Assembly: GCA_003439945.1 (NCBI GenBank)
Contig: QVRM01002014.1
Location: 248,001-312,000, forward strand
Length of the DNA: 64,000 bases
Reading direction: 5' to 3'
Source: Dermanyssus gallinae
Taxonomy: Eukaryota; Arthropoda; Arachnida; Mesostigmata; Dermanyssidae
The notes beneath the pieces are model-generated. The model was not told where the DNA came from. It worked only from the letters and a program-made list of their open reading frames with translations, and made no database searches. The position numbers and the translations under genes are program-made. Shown here one piece after another: positions 46,290-57,447 of this stretch. Numbering within the stretch: the stretch's first letter is position 1; each line of letters starts with the position of its first letter.

Positions 46290-47760
46290 AACTGGCAGAT
46301 GACGCATCCATTCGTGAAGTCGTAGAGCTTATTAATCGACTGCCAATGAACAAAGCGGCAGGCCCCGACGGGTGGTGAACGAACATATACAACAGTCAAT
46401 GGTACTGGACCGCTTTGTCCTGGACCGCTTTGTTCAACGCGTGAATCAGAGCGGGTCGGGTACCAGACGGGTGGCGCAATTGTTTGCCGACTGTAATACC
46501 TAAAGGTAAAGGAAGTCCGCATGACTTTTCGGCATGGAGAGGGACTGCAAAGAAGAGTTGTGTGTATAAGCTCTTCTCAAAACTGCTTTGTCAGCGGCTA
46601 ACTACATATCTGGAGTACAAGGGAGCTATTCCCGAAGAGTAGCATGGGCTTCGCGCTTCTAGAAGGACCCTAACAGCCTGCAGTATTCTCCCGGGAGACA
46701 TCGGAGAAACACTAGCGCGGAAAGGGCAACTTATCTACGTAGTATTTGTGGACTTTAAGGCTGCGTTTGACTCAGGTTCAAGATCATTAGTGTTGGAGAA
46801 GCTCGCCTCACAGGGGGTGCCCTGCAGAATACTCGGAGTGATGATGGACATCCTACAGAAAAACTCGATAACAATGGACGACGGAGTAGCAGAGCATCCA
46901 GGACTCGAGCAAACCACCGCAAGAATCGTCATCGAAGCGTCAACCTACTTCTATACGCCGACGATCTTGTTTTATACAGTAGCCGATTCCACCTACAACA
47001 AGCGCTTGCATCACTGGTACAGTATGTCAGTTTTGTGGGACTCCGGATCAATACCTGCAAAACGCACGCCATGAAGTTTTGTAACGGGGGACGTCGTGCA
47101 GTGACCGACGAACTTCGTCTAGGTGGGCAGATCCTCGCGTATGTTAATCACTTTACGTACCTCGGGCTAACAATCTCCTCTACAGGCAGGGCGTATGCCA
47201 GACATATCTCCGAACGCGTTAGGAAGGCTTTTATTGCCTTTTCCTTGATCAAAAAGCTACAAGTGATGTCCGTGCGCACCGCTGTTGCGCTCTTCGACTT
47301 GAAGATCGCACCTATTGCTTGGTACGGCATAGAGGTCATCTGGACGAAGCTAACACCGGCTAACCTGACTACACTTGATGGAGTTAAATCCGCGTTTTTA
47401 AAGCGAGTGCTTGGGGTGCACAGCTCAGCTCGGAATACTTGCTGGCAGGTACCCCGCTGTTCGTAGAGGACCTGAAGAAGCGACTGAATCTCCCTGCGAC
47501 ACCGGGATACGATCGTTTCATCAGTGAATACGAAGTTAAAATGGCAGAAATTGATCCAGAATTTTACACAGTTGGGGCAATGGCATGAGATGCATGGAAA
47601 TATGTAGGTAGGACTAACCGCCATGTTGTTACGCGATTTGCAGTGCACGGGTATCACCACGTCGTGTGTCGCACAGTGGGATTCCATGAGCCGAATGAAT
47701 CTTGTGTTTGTAAAAAATGTAGCAATCCATGTTCAAAGTATCACGCCAGTTACTGTATAT
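46290..47760 (+). pseudogene. CR1 family A: reverse transcriptase and C-terminal Cys/His module
   Basis: RT blocks: NRLPMNKAAGPDGW (about 46,335), corresponding to NKAPGPDGV; RGTAKKSCVYKLFSKLLCQR (about 46,540); VVFVDFKAAFDSGSRSLVLE (about 46,740) with the catalytic Asp of FKAAFD kept; NSITMDDGVAEHPGLEQTT, after which the SPLLF block is deleted; LLYADDLVLYSSRFHLQQAL with intact YADD at 46954-46965; RINTCKTHAMKF; YVNHFTYLGLTISSTGRAYA; and DLKIAPIAWYGIEVIW. The frame is open from the YADD box to 47,466. After a frameshift the protein ends GYHHVVCRTVGFHEP and then CVCKKCSNPCSKYHASYC (about 47,690-47,750). Confidence 0.85.
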
Positions 47761-47904
47761 ATTTCATCTCGTTATCTCGATTGGCGAATGCTTCTGGTAA
47801 CTTACCGCTGTATATGTGTGTTACGGCTTATTTGCTGCCAACGTGTAGGTATTGTTTAACCCAACATGGTGTGGAAATAAATGAATTAATGAAAACTAAT
47901 ATCT

Positions 47905-47997
47905 GAGGCTCTCATAAATATTTGACGAATGTTTTGAAATGACGCATCAAGTTTAAAGCTCAAAACCCTTAAAGAGGTACGGGAGTCGCTCAAAATA
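47905..47997 (+). repeat. array unit 2 sequence resumed after CR1-A
   Basis: gaggctctcataaatatttg to ctcaaaata continues the unit exactly where CR1-A interrupted it (compare 51,378-51,473). Confidence 0.8.
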
Positions 47998-49008
47998 ACG
48001 TCCAAACTCCATTTTTTATATTCAGTAGGTCCTATGAGGATGGCATTGTGCCAAAAAAATGTCGGAAATTAGTCGTAACTCCTGTACATAAGAAGGGTCT
48101 AAAATCAATGGTAGATAATTACAGACCTGTAGCTCAATCAGCTATCGCATGTATCATCTTTGAAAACTGCTAGTGGACCATATTTTTAATTTTCCTCAAT
48201 CCAAATGCTTGCTGTATGAGAACCAACATGGTTTTACTAAAGGCAATTCACAACAACTCAACTCGTCGAAATGACCTAAGATTGGGCTGTTATGAAAAAC
48301 AATAGGCTGGCCTTTGATTGTATATAGTTTTTATTTCTCGAAGGCATTTGATAGAGTAAACTATAAGAAACTTGTACAAAAGCTTAGGTACTTGAATGTA
48401 TGGTATGTGGATAACGAGATGCTTATATCAGTGCCGAAATGATGCGGTGGCACCGGAACTGGACTTTGGCACTCATATCACACAATTCATCCGATTAGCT
48501 AATCTTATATCTACTACCATAATTCGTTGTTTTATAATTAATGATTACAATTTTTACATGAGGCTTCATATTAGTTGAGATGTATCTAAGTTTATCTACT
48601 GCTGTGAGATTTGGCGGTCTTATTTAGACAAACACATTGAAGCAATGGAAAGTGTACAGAGGAAATTCTATTGTGATAAGCCCTATTCGGGAACTGCAGA
48701 CTAGAGCGGATTATCGCATGTATAATCGTATTATGAACTCATCAACTGCATCAAAATATTTTAGCATTCGGTTAAACAATTTTAGAAGCGGTAGCACCAT
48801 CTCGTCAAAACAAATTGCCAAAACAAATCGTGTAAATAACATGTTTTTGTAGTGGATGGCGAGGGCACCAAGAACTTGAAACGCTAACAGCGCAGATGTC
48901 GGCACACAAATAAACTGATTATTGTATGCATCTAGATAACGGTTTGTAATATGTAAATAATGCTCCCCTTTGACAAAATAAAGGTGCATTGGAATTGAAT
49001 TGCATTGG
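47998..49008 (+). mobile_element. 5'-truncated LINE inserted in array unit 2
   Basis: The array reads ctcaaaata (to 47,997) and resumes at aatacacttctg (49,009), where other units read ccaaaatacacttctg without a gap. The inserted 1.0 kb has RT blocks NYRPVAQSAIACIIFE (about 48,118), ENQHGFTKGNSQQLNS (about 48,220), YFSKAFDRVNYKKLVQKLRY (about 48,335) and the C-terminal VQRKFYCDKPY with RLNNFRSGSTI. The 3' end is tgcattggaattgaattgca. It resembles the 53.4-55.6-kb LINE (NQQYGLTKGRSTAIQLLE). The catalytic box is not readable. Confidence 0.85.
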
Positions 49009-49293
49009 AATACACTTCTGCACTGTCTCATCTGTTCTGGAATTTTAACACCGTGCACTCGGTCTGATCCGCAAACGATCTGCTCTGCTGTGTAGGAACC
49101 CGGCTTTCTGCAATAGTACATTTAGCCGTAATCCAGTAAACTGTCGTTTTCAGAAAACTATAGAACTTTTTAATTTTTTTTGAGTTATTGGCGCGATGTG
49201 AAACGTAAATTTACAAAACGAGTTGCATTTCGCTATCATGCTACAACCCCAACACTTAAATAACAACAATATTCTAAACGAGCACCAGTTTAG

Positions 49294-49591
49294 AATTAAA
49301 ACATTTTTAATGAGGTTGTTTTTAATTCTAGACTATCCTCCGTCCCCTACGGGCTTAGCACTTGACCCGAAGTATATCTTCAATGCACCGAGAGCCGGAC
49401 ATATTAAGCTATCTAGGGTTTCCCCAACAGTCCTTTTGGCAGCACGGCCCCTGACTCTCAGCGGTATGGTTTATCTATTTTCAAAGAGCATCGCTCAAAG
49501 ACAATTCGACCAACAAGAGGGATCGAACTGGCGACATTCCGGTAAATGACAGCCATAACTAGCGCACCAGTTCCCTAGACCACGCCGCCAC
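49294..49591 (-). mobile_element. tRNA-derived SINE, family 2, full length
   Basis: Flanked by a perfect 16-bp target-site duplication acgagcaccagtttag at 49278-49293 and 49592-49607. On the minus strand the head reads ggcgtggtctagggaactgg (box A region) and, about 50 bp on, agttcgatccc (box B, plus coordinates 49519-49531). The body carries accataccgctgagagtcag and gtaggggacggaggatagtc, and the AT-rich tail lies at 49,294-49,330. Without it the array's RT frame reads through (EHQFSFIKARAIGQ). Confidence 0.92.
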
Positions 49592-49599
49592 ACGAGCAC

Positions 49600-49930
49600 C
49601 AGTTTAGCTTTATAAAAGCTAGAGCTATAGGACAAGATATACACAGCATTAAATTAGGGAAAACGTCCAGTTACCATATTCCTTGACCTTTTAGGGTCTG
49701 GGTCTGCGACATCATTTTACAGAACCGCCTACATTATATAATGGCGACGTAGGGTATCGCTGCAAAGTCCCTCTGCGTCCCACAAGGAAGTGTCGTAGGT
49801 CCCTTCTTGTATGATCTATTTTAACTAAATGATGGATCAACAAAGTCTGATGAAAAGATGAAAGTGAACGGACTCAGTAACAATCACACAAAAACACAAC
49901 TCATTTAGTTCAAGCTACGCGACCGCCACA
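49600..49930 (+). pseudogene. array unit 2 end: RT fragment, best readable copy
   Basis: EHQFSFIKARAIGQDIHSIK (about 49,595), then HYIMAT and SLCVPQGSVVGPFLYDLF (about 49,770-49,815), then KMKVNGLSNNHTKTQLIQFK (about 49,858). The catalytic YTDD segment visible at 41.14 kb is deleted here. The fragment is part of the repeat unit, since it recurs at 41.1, 51.65-52.0 and 56.1 kb. Confidence 0.75.
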
Positions 49931-50110
49931 ATGTTAACCTACATCCAACTGCATAATCACACAACACACTGTACCTGCTCACACATAACAAAAACTGCAG
50001 ACACCATATGGGTCTGATGATTAGTAGCAATAGGTCATAGAGCTCTTATGTGCTATTTATGATCCAAAAACTGAGAAAATAACTGTTTATTAATGCGGTG
50101 AAGCGGCACC

Positions 50111-50262
50111 ATTGGAGATAGCAGGGCGGCGAACGCACCCAAGAGGGCGAGCGTACACACAGGCAAAGGAGCGGAGAGCAGTCCCTCCACCTCAAACGAA
50201 GAGGCCAAGATAACTACAGAATCCTCAAGCAGCATCACGCCACTGCGGGAATCTAAGCTACG
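50111..50262 (+). pseudogene. array unit 3: short exon-like frame
   Basis: Start codon changed to ATT (50111). The frame IGDSRAANAPKRASVHTGK continues to SITPLRESKLR and the donor CG|GTATGT at 50262/50263. Length 152 nt, one codon more than unit 2, no stop, phase 2. Confidence 0.55.
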
Positions 50263-50732
50263 GTATGTTGCGCCTAATCCACTTCGTTATAGTAGCCTTG
50301 TGTGGCAGTGCCGCATTATGAACTGCAACTATGTTTTAAACTTTACAACCGACAAGAGCTAGGATTTAGACACTTAGAGGATAAACGATCAAACTGGCAA
50401 TTTACAGTTGTTGCGCGAGGGTCGCGCCAAACACTTAAAACAGATTCAGTTCTGCCAGTGTCATCTCAGCAGTGGCGTTAGCTTTGCTTCTTATTGTGGT
50501 GTCGCCGATGCCGAAAATCGGAGTAATTTGACACATTCACAGATAGGATCGACATTCTAGAAAACGATGGCATTAGCTGGCATATTTTACTGATAAAATT
50601 ACAATCGAACGTCCGATATTGCACTCGCCACAATATTTACATACGCACTCGTCGATTTCATAACAATTTCCACTCAAACATATAAGGTGGTGGTAGCCAT
50701 GCCATGTTGGTCGGCATAACATAGATCTGTTT

Positions 50733-50870
<138 letters not shown>

Positions 50871-51131
50871 AGTCAATGCAGGATTTAGTTCTGCATTACT
50901 AAGCGGCCAAGGGTGCTCATTCCAAAACATGCCCTTATCCTCCACCATCCACTTCTGTACTAAACTGCTGTTACTCGCTGTGCGGCAGCCTGCTTAAACA
51001 CGTATTGCAAACCACTTATGATACATTATTTATGTACGGTTTGACACAGTTACTATAACTTGTAACTAAACCTCCTGTGGTACTAGTTGGCGTTGTAAAA
51101 AAATATTGTGCTGCCACCTCTTTTTCACTAG

Positions 51132-51520
51132 ATACCACGTTCAAGACGTGCACATAAGCTGGAAATTCGCTCTGCCTCAAGGTAGAGACATCAACAGTCA
51201 TAAATCCGGGCGATTTTTACCTCTATGATGAATTTGTTTTTGTCAGAGAAGAATTAAACACGGCCTGCTGCCTTTTGCTTGAGGGAACCCAAGAGCATCC
51301 GACATCGAGGAAGTCTGGTCCCTTCATCGACCCAAGAGAGATTTTGTCTGAGTTGTATAGTATAAAACTAAGATCTGAGATTTTCGTGAACATTTGACAA
51401 ATTATTTTAATGACACATCAAGTTTAAAGCTCAAAACCCTCCACGAGGTACGGGAATCGTCCAAAATACACTTCTGCACTGCCTCATCTGTTCTGGAATC
51501 CTGACACAGCGCACTCGGGA
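51132..51520 (+). pseudogene. array unit 3: downstream conserved blocks
   Basis: After tctttttcactag (ending 51,131) a frame in phase with the exon-like block reads YHVQDVHISWKFALPQ and stays open for about 32 codons. In another frame TSTVINPGDFYLYDEFVFVR is open for about 65 codons (51,188-51,390), continuing LEGTQEHPTSRKSGPFIDPR. LKLKTLHEVRESSKIH follows. Which frame, if any, was coding is not resolved; unit 2 has stops in both. No recognised domain. Confidence 0.45.
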
Positions 51521-51609
51521 ATCATACAAATGTACATCATAGACATCGCATTTCCAGAGCTGAGACAGCGGAATTACTCTTTCATAACGCTGAAGGTGAT
51601 ATCGATCAC

Positions 51610-52030
51610 ACGGGCAGCCACAAAGTTAGTTGCCATATCCCTTTACCGTTTAGGGTTCTACGACAGTATTCCACATGACCGCCTACTCAATATAATGGCG
51701 ACGACGGGTATCGCATCAAGCGCCCTAAATGTGATCACAACATATCTGTAACAAACAATACAGATGTATTCGTAGGTTCCCTCTATGTACATTGAATGTT
51801 CCTGTATTCTGTATTCATTGGAATACAGTTCCGCTGAGGCCTTTCTGTGTTCTACAAGGAAGTGTGGTAGGTTCTCCTGTTTATACTATGTTGTATGATA
51901 TATTTTAACTAAACGATAGACCAACAAGGCAATATAGGGCAATGGGTAAAGGTTAACTGACTCAACAACAAAACACAATTAACACAATTAATTCAGTCTA
52001 AGCTACGCCACCGCCACGACACAACAACGT
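51610..52030 (+). pseudogene. array unit 3 end: RT fragment
   Basis: LVAISLYRLGFYDSIPHDRL continues LNIMATTGIASSALNVITTY (51,630-51,750). After an insertion near 51,760-51,840, CVLQGSVVGSPVYTMLYD (about 51,850) corresponds to the PQGSVVGP block. Confidence 0.75.
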
Positions 52031-52206
52031 TAATTAATATCCAACTGCATAATCACACAACACACTGTGCCTGCCCACACATACATACAAAAACAAAAAA
52101 CAGAAACCATCTGGGACGAATAGCAGCAACAGGTTTTAGAGCTCATATGTGCAATTTATAACCGGAAAACTAAAAAAATGACTGTTTATGAATGTGAAGC
52201 GGCACC

Positions 52207-52355
52207 ATTGAAGAAAGCGGGGCGGCGAACGCACCCAAGAGGGCGAGCGTACACACAGGCAGCAAAGAGAAGAGTAGTCTTCGCACTTCAAACGAAGAGG
52301 TCAAGGCGCCCACGAAATCCACAAGCGCTACGCCACTCCGCGAATCTAAGCTACG
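52207..52355 (+). pseudogene. array unit 4: short exon-like frame
   Basis: Start codon ATT. IEESGAANAPKRASVHTGS continues SNEEVKAPTKSTSATPLRES and ends at CG|GTATGT (52355/52356). Length 149 nt, no stop, phase 2. Confidence 0.55.
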
Positions 52356-52673
52356 GTATGTTGCGCCTAATTTTGCTTTGTTATAGTGGCCTTGTGCGGT
52401 AATGCGACAAAATGAACTGCAAATAGACGTTTGGTGTGTGTGAAACTATATTCCAAACTTTACAACCGACACAAGCTAAGATTTGAAGGCGACACTTAGA
52501 AGAAAAAGGGTCAAACTTGATGGCAATTCACACTATTTGCAGAGGTAGTGCTGCCAGTGTCATCACAGCAGTGGCGTTAGTCTCGTTTCGTATTGTGATG
52601 TCGGCGATGCCGAGAAACTAGCTGGCATATTTCACTGATACAATTACAATCAATGTCTGTCACACCTTTGTTC

Positions 52674-52675
<2 letters not shown>

Positions 52676-52706
<31 letters not shown>
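52676..52706. repeat. (TA)n tract of array unit 4
   Basis: About 15 TA units, followed by acagctaaatcaggaata, a word also found after the TA tract in unit 5. Confidence 0.95.
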
Positions 52707-52709
<3 letters not shown>

Positions 52710-52777
52710 CTAAATCAGGAATAACTAATGCCGCTTGGTTTACCTACTATGTCTGAATGAAAACAAACGGTTGAATG

Positions 52778-53088
52778 AAATAATTTGTATGTGTTGATAA
52801 AGCAATTCCTAGGGACGCGTATTTTTTATTTTTTATGATAACCGCCGTTTGCTTTACTTATTGTTATAGTTCAATGCTTAATACACTTACAGCCATTTGG
52901 CAAAAATTGCCATCAAATTTTATGAAAGCCTGCTGGCATTTGTGCAACTTGACGGGCATTACGGGCAGGATGCCCGTAAGTGGTTTAGGCATTGAATTTA
53001 AACGATGATTAACGCTAACGGCGGTTACAATAAAAATAAGAAATATGCGTATCTAAGAATTGCTTTACCAGCACATACACATTATTTG
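52778..53088. mobile_element. MITE with long terminal inverted repeats
   Basis: Left arm aataatttgtatgtgttgat, then aaagcaattcctagggacgc, to aaccgccgtt (52,779-52,849). The opposite strand of the right arm reads aaataatgtgtatgtgctgg, then taaagcaattcttagatacg, to aaccgccgtt (53,017-53,087). The arms are about 70 bp with some 85 per cent identity and weaker symmetry continues inward. No coding capacity. The array sequence near it is also rearranged, so the exact target site is not visible. Confidence 0.8.
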
Positions 53089-53379
53089 ATTAGTATGTGA
53101 TTGAACGATTGAATTGAATTGAAACGATTGAAAAAAATAGGTGCCGTTACCTTTTCTTTACTAGAGTTGTTTGTTTGGAGCTCTAAACCACCGACGAGGT
53201 ACGGGGATCGTTCAAAATACACTTCTGCACTGCGTCCTCTAGTTTTAGAGTCCTGACACAGCGCACTTGGGAATCTCTTCTGTGCTGTGTAGGAATCTGG
53301 TTCTGCTTCTTCTGCAGCAGTACACCTAGCCGTAATGAAGACTGTCGTTTTAAGAAAACACCGGACATATGCAGCACCA

Positions 53380-55580
53380 GCGTGATGTCTGGGTCTTATA
53401 AGGAACAGAGCTTGCCTGGAAAGCTGGCCTACTGCACTCTTCGGATATTATAGGCATTTCTAAAACTTGAGCTTCCGCTGAAAATATATCATTGGGAGAG
53501 CTGTCAATTGGAGGCCGTTACTCCGTATTTCGTAAGGACCGTACGGGACGCTATAGAGGCGGAGTATGTATACTTTGCAAGCTCGACCTGGGGCGCTGCG
53601 AGATCGATATCAGTGGCACTTGTCCTAAGGTTGTCCCCATCAACGTGCTACGCGCGTCCGGTCAATGCCAAGTGTTATGTGCCTAAATTTCTCCGATCGG
53701 TTCTTCTACCGAGGTAGCGCAGTAAATGCGCACATTATGCGACCCTTCGGATGACTAAGTTTGGGTGAGCTGGGCCGTCATTTTGACCGGTGACTACAAT
53801 CAACCTGGAATAGACTGGGCCACAGGGGGGCTAAACTTCCCTACGGAAACTAACTAGTACATCTTTAGCTCCTTGTGTTGTTCTGCTGGACTTGAGCAAC
53901 TTGTGATGGTTTTCATACGGCGACAGAATATACCGGATTTGCTACAGATAATGAAGAATTAGTCACTGATATTGCAGTAAATGGATCTCCCGTAAAGTCC
54001 GACCATTTGACCGTCCTATTTAAAATACTCGCAAAAAACAAGAACGTACTTAACGTCCGTCTATAAAGCTGGCTGATACATTATGCGATGAGTGCGACCC
54101 TGACTGCCACCAATTGGCGTCGCTTTTTTGCGGAATGCCACTCAGTAGAAGCTCGGTACTGCTCTTCCCTCAATATCATATCCGACATTGTAGAAGGATA
54201 TACTTCAAGGATGGTTCATTAATCATCCCTACTACAGGATTTTATGAACAGAGCCGAGAACTGAGTAGTTGTGTACCTTTCTCTCAAAACCATAAACGCA
54301 TCTCACGTGATTTGGCGCGTACAGCATTGCGTTGCCGGCGTCTGGAGGAGACTAATCTGGATATCCCCGATGCAAGAAACTTCTTCCAATATGCAGGCCG
54401 ACGTCATAAATTACAGTCAGGTGTAGCGCAGCTTATGTATAGAAAAGACACCACAGTACAAGATGGACACAAGGCCGATTTTATTCTAAAGTACAGAATC
54501 AGAAGCGCCTACATACAGCCTCAGAAAGAGAGCATCAAGCAAACGGCCCACACACTCAACGAGATTGAGTTTCATCCCCTTACTCTAAAGACTTTAAACT
54601 CTGCAATACAAAAGCGCCTGTACGCCTGATAGTCTACCATCCATTGTATTCAAAGTACTGGCCGAGTTTCTAGTAAAGCCGCTGGTAATAATTGTCACGC
54701 CTGTACACAAGAAGGTTCTAGAGCCTTTGCTAAAAATTACCGACTTATTGCCCAATGTGGTGTCTCCTGCCTAATCATGGAGAAAATAGTTGTTGATATC
54801 ACCTGTATTTTTTAACTCTTAGTCAATCAGCAATACGGACTCACCAAGGGACGATCGACGGCAATCCAATTACTAGAGGCCTCTCATGACTGGGCCCTGA
54901 CGCGAAATCACGTGTCTTCGCTCCATACTACTCCATTTACTTTAACTTTTCGGTATTTTCGATCGGGTTAACCAGCAGATTTTTATTAATTAAAATGAAA
55001 TCGCTAGGCATTGCACCTAGAGCTAAAAAAAAATTACCAAGCCTACATTATAAATAAGAGCTTTAAGATCAGGACAAACAGTGCTGTGTCTAGTACTGCC
55101 CCATGCCCCTATGGAGCCCCATAAGGTTACTGCCTAAAGTCCCGTTCTTGTATGCAATTTTTGCTCAAAACCTTAAACTCCTCCTTAGCAAAATCAACGT
55201 GATTTATAAACTCTATACCGACGATTTAAAAACAAAGCCAAGTTACAGAAGGCAATTGATTCCGTACTACTATTAAACTATACGGCCCACTTGAGCAGAA
55301 TGGAAATATCTTCTTCTAATTGTGCTGTGCTGAAAGCAAACCAGGATGACACCACATATGTTAGGAATGGCCATAGCATACCTGAAGTATCAACATACAA
55401 AGACCTAAGTATTACATTTGATTGTCAAATGAAGTATACGACTCAAAGTTGTAAAATATGCGTCTCGCTTGTGCAATCTCATTCTTAGAACGTTTTTCGG
55501 GCCCGGCAATGTGCTTCAAATCGTAGTAATATATAAATAACATAAATTTGTCAAGCGAGTTGCGTAGCGTTAAAATGTAG
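53380..55580 (+). pseudogene. LINE (endonuclease and RT) inserted in array unit 4
   Basis: Endonuclease: DIIGISKT (about 53,445), GRYSVFRKDRTGR then GGVCIL (about 53,511-53,570), VILTGDYNQPGIDWATGG with the GDxN box (about 53,781), and NGSPVKSDHLTVLF with an intact SDH (about 53,981). RT: LVIIVTPVHKKVLE (about 54,686), NQQYGLTKGRSTAIQLLEAS (about 54,828), VIYKLYTDDLKTKPSYRR with intact YTDD (about 55,199), and RMEISSSNCAVLKANQ, then STYKDLSITFDCQMKYT (55,300-55,440), the SCKVLGV-like thumb block. A 171-codon frame at 54,114-54,629 spans the linker in shifted reading. Stops are common. The block order and sequences fit a CR1/L2-type RT, related to the LINE at 48.0-49.0 kb. Confidence 0.8.
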
Positions 55581-55957
55581 GGCGTTAGAGCCTCGTGCTC
55601 TCAAGCGTGACCGAGTATTAGTTCGAGTTGACGTAGAAATTAGAAACAAAAATGAATTTGAAGTAATAACATTAGTACCATAAACAGTAGGTCCAATTAA
55701 TCTTTGTGTGTAGTGTGTCAACTACTCCAGCGGAAGTTGCTAATGTCGAGGTGGCAAATAATGCGTTCGCCTGGAGAGTTTCGCGGCGTACTCATGTGTG
55801 TAAAGACTACAATGTGATTTCACACCTCTTTTTCAGTAAAGGAGACTTTCATATGTGCGTATGTGATCATAACATACCTTCAAGTTAAGATACAGAAGAA
55901 CTCGTAAATCTTTCTCCTGTATATAGGACATCGAAAGTTTTCTGAGGCCGGCGTTAC

Positions 55958-56000
55958 ATTACAAATGAGAAGGAACTTATAGTTTTCTCTCATTTGTAAT
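55958..56000. repeat. hairpin with 13-bp perfect arms
   Basis: attacaaatgaga at 55958-55970 is inverted at 55988-56000. The left arm and the following aggaact recur at 57.56 kb. Confidence 0.85.
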
Positions 56001-56019
56001 ATTTTTGTGTAATGTTATT

Positions 56020-56230
56020 AAACAAAGAATCAACCTAATGTGTGCACACATGTGATACCTAGTACGCTAGTATACACTCAACACGCTCACTTATTCCGCC
56101 AACAAGCATATACGGCAGTGATGATGATGATGAAAGTGAACGAACTCAGCAACAAGCATACAAGAACACAATTTATTCAGTTCAAGCTACGCAGTTGCTC
56201 CGACACAACAATGTTAACCTAAACCCAACT
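56020..56230 (+). pseudogene. array unit 4 end: decayed RT fragment
   Basis: The stretch aagaatcaacctaatgtgtg to gacacaacaatgttaacct aligns with 41,135-41,335, including a decayed version of the catalytic-box region and the frame EVNELSNKHTRTQFIQFKLR, corresponding to MKVNGLSNNHTKTQLIQFK of unit 2. Confidence 0.65.
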
Positions 56231-56386
56231 CCGTAGCCACACAACACACTGTACCTGATTACGCATATAAAAAACAGAAGCCATTTGAATCCGATGATTA
56301 GTAGCAACATGTCGTAGAGCTCATATGTGTAATGTATAGCCCGAAAACTGATTAACGGCTGTTTATTAATGTGAAGCGGCACCACC

Positions 56387-56535
56387 ACGGGATACAGCCC
56401 GACGGCAAACGAGCCCAAAAGAGAGAGCCTACAGGCAAGCAAACAGGCGGAGGACAGTTTCGACCCGTCAATCGAGGAAGTCAAAGTACCCACGGAAACC
56501 AAAAGCGTCACGCCACCGCGCGAATCTGTGCTACG
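56387..56535 (+). pseudogene. array unit 5: short exon-like frame
   Basis: Start codon changed to ACG. TGYSPTANEPKRESLQASK continues IEEVKVPTETKSVTPPRES and ends at CG|GTATGT (56535/56536). Length 149 nt, no stop, phase 2. Confidence 0.55.
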
Positions 56536-56838
56536 GTATGTTGCGCCTAGTTTACTTCGGTATAGTAGCCTCGTACGGCTGTGCTGCAATATGTGCTACA
56601 AATATAAGTTTGGTTTATTTGCCAATATATTATAAACGTTAGAACCGACACGTGCTAAGATTTGAAGTCGACACATTGAGAAAAACATTCAACTTGATAA
56701 CAATTTGCTGTATTTGCGCAAAAGGAACATTTAAAACAGATTGCGGGCTGCTAGCGTCATCCCGGCAGTGGCGTTAGCTTTGTCTCTTGTTCTGTTTGTC
56801 GGCGATGCTAGAAAACGGAAATATACTTAAAGCTTATG

Positions 56839-56842
<4 letters not shown>

Positions 56843-56885
<43 letters not shown>

Positions 56886-56951
56886 CAGCTAAATCGGAAA
56901 TGTCTATTTTTGCGTGATTTAAATACTACATCAAAATGATATCTATGACTT

Positions 56952-57015
<64 letters not shown>

Positions 57016-57060
57016 CGGGAATACCTAATGTTGCGTGGCTTGAATACCATATCAAAATAT
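56843..57060. repeat. duplicated (TA)n plus 60-bp module, end of the array
   Basis: TA tracts at about 56,843-56,882 and 56,955-57,011 are each followed by ctaaatcgg(a/g)aat... and ...taccatatcaaaat-like sequence, so a TA-plus-60-bp module is duplicated. Beyond 57.06 kb no array sequence is recognised. Confidence 0.8.
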
Positions 57061-57410
57061 CGCAGAAACGGTTTTTAATTTTTTAAAGGCTAATGCCAAT
57101 ATTAACCCACTTAACGTTAAATTGCTGAAAAATAAGAATGGTAGAGCGGGCCGGACCTTCTACGTCCAAGTTATCGACATAGATTATAATATTCTATTCG
57201 ATAGAGAGCTATGGGCGGATGGAACTCGTATGAGTTAGTACATTGGTAGGCCAAATCCAAACATTAGGATTCGTACCCAGCCTCTGCATGACTCGCCAGA
57301 GATCATTTCAAGAACGTCGAACACTCCAATCGTACTAATCCCCTGCAACCACAAGCTCACAATAAGCTTAAGTGCGTGATATTAAACTCCCGATTCATTG
57401 CAAAGGAAGA
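57061..57410. other. no gene recognised
   Basis: Short unassigned sequence between the array and the family-B LINE. Confidence 0.4.
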
Positions 57411-57447
57411 TGCTCATAGCTGTCTGCTAGCAGTCGTGATGCTCGGA

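Larger units (their letters stand above)
42584..47895 (+). mobile_element. near-full-length CR1-type LINE, family A
   Basis: The 5.31-kb element is bounded by a perfect 9-bp target-site duplication ctaatatct at 42575-42583 and 47896-47904. The array sequence is continuous across it (…tataaatctaatatct + gaggctctcataaat…). Order: about 470 bp 5' untranslated region; ORF1 with PHD finger and SGNH esterase; APE endonuclease, itself interrupted by an antisense LINE; linker; RT; C-terminal Cys/His module; short AT-rich 3' end aaataaatgaattaatgaaaa-like without poly(A). Architecture and lack of poly(A) fit the CR1 clade. Confidence 0.9.
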
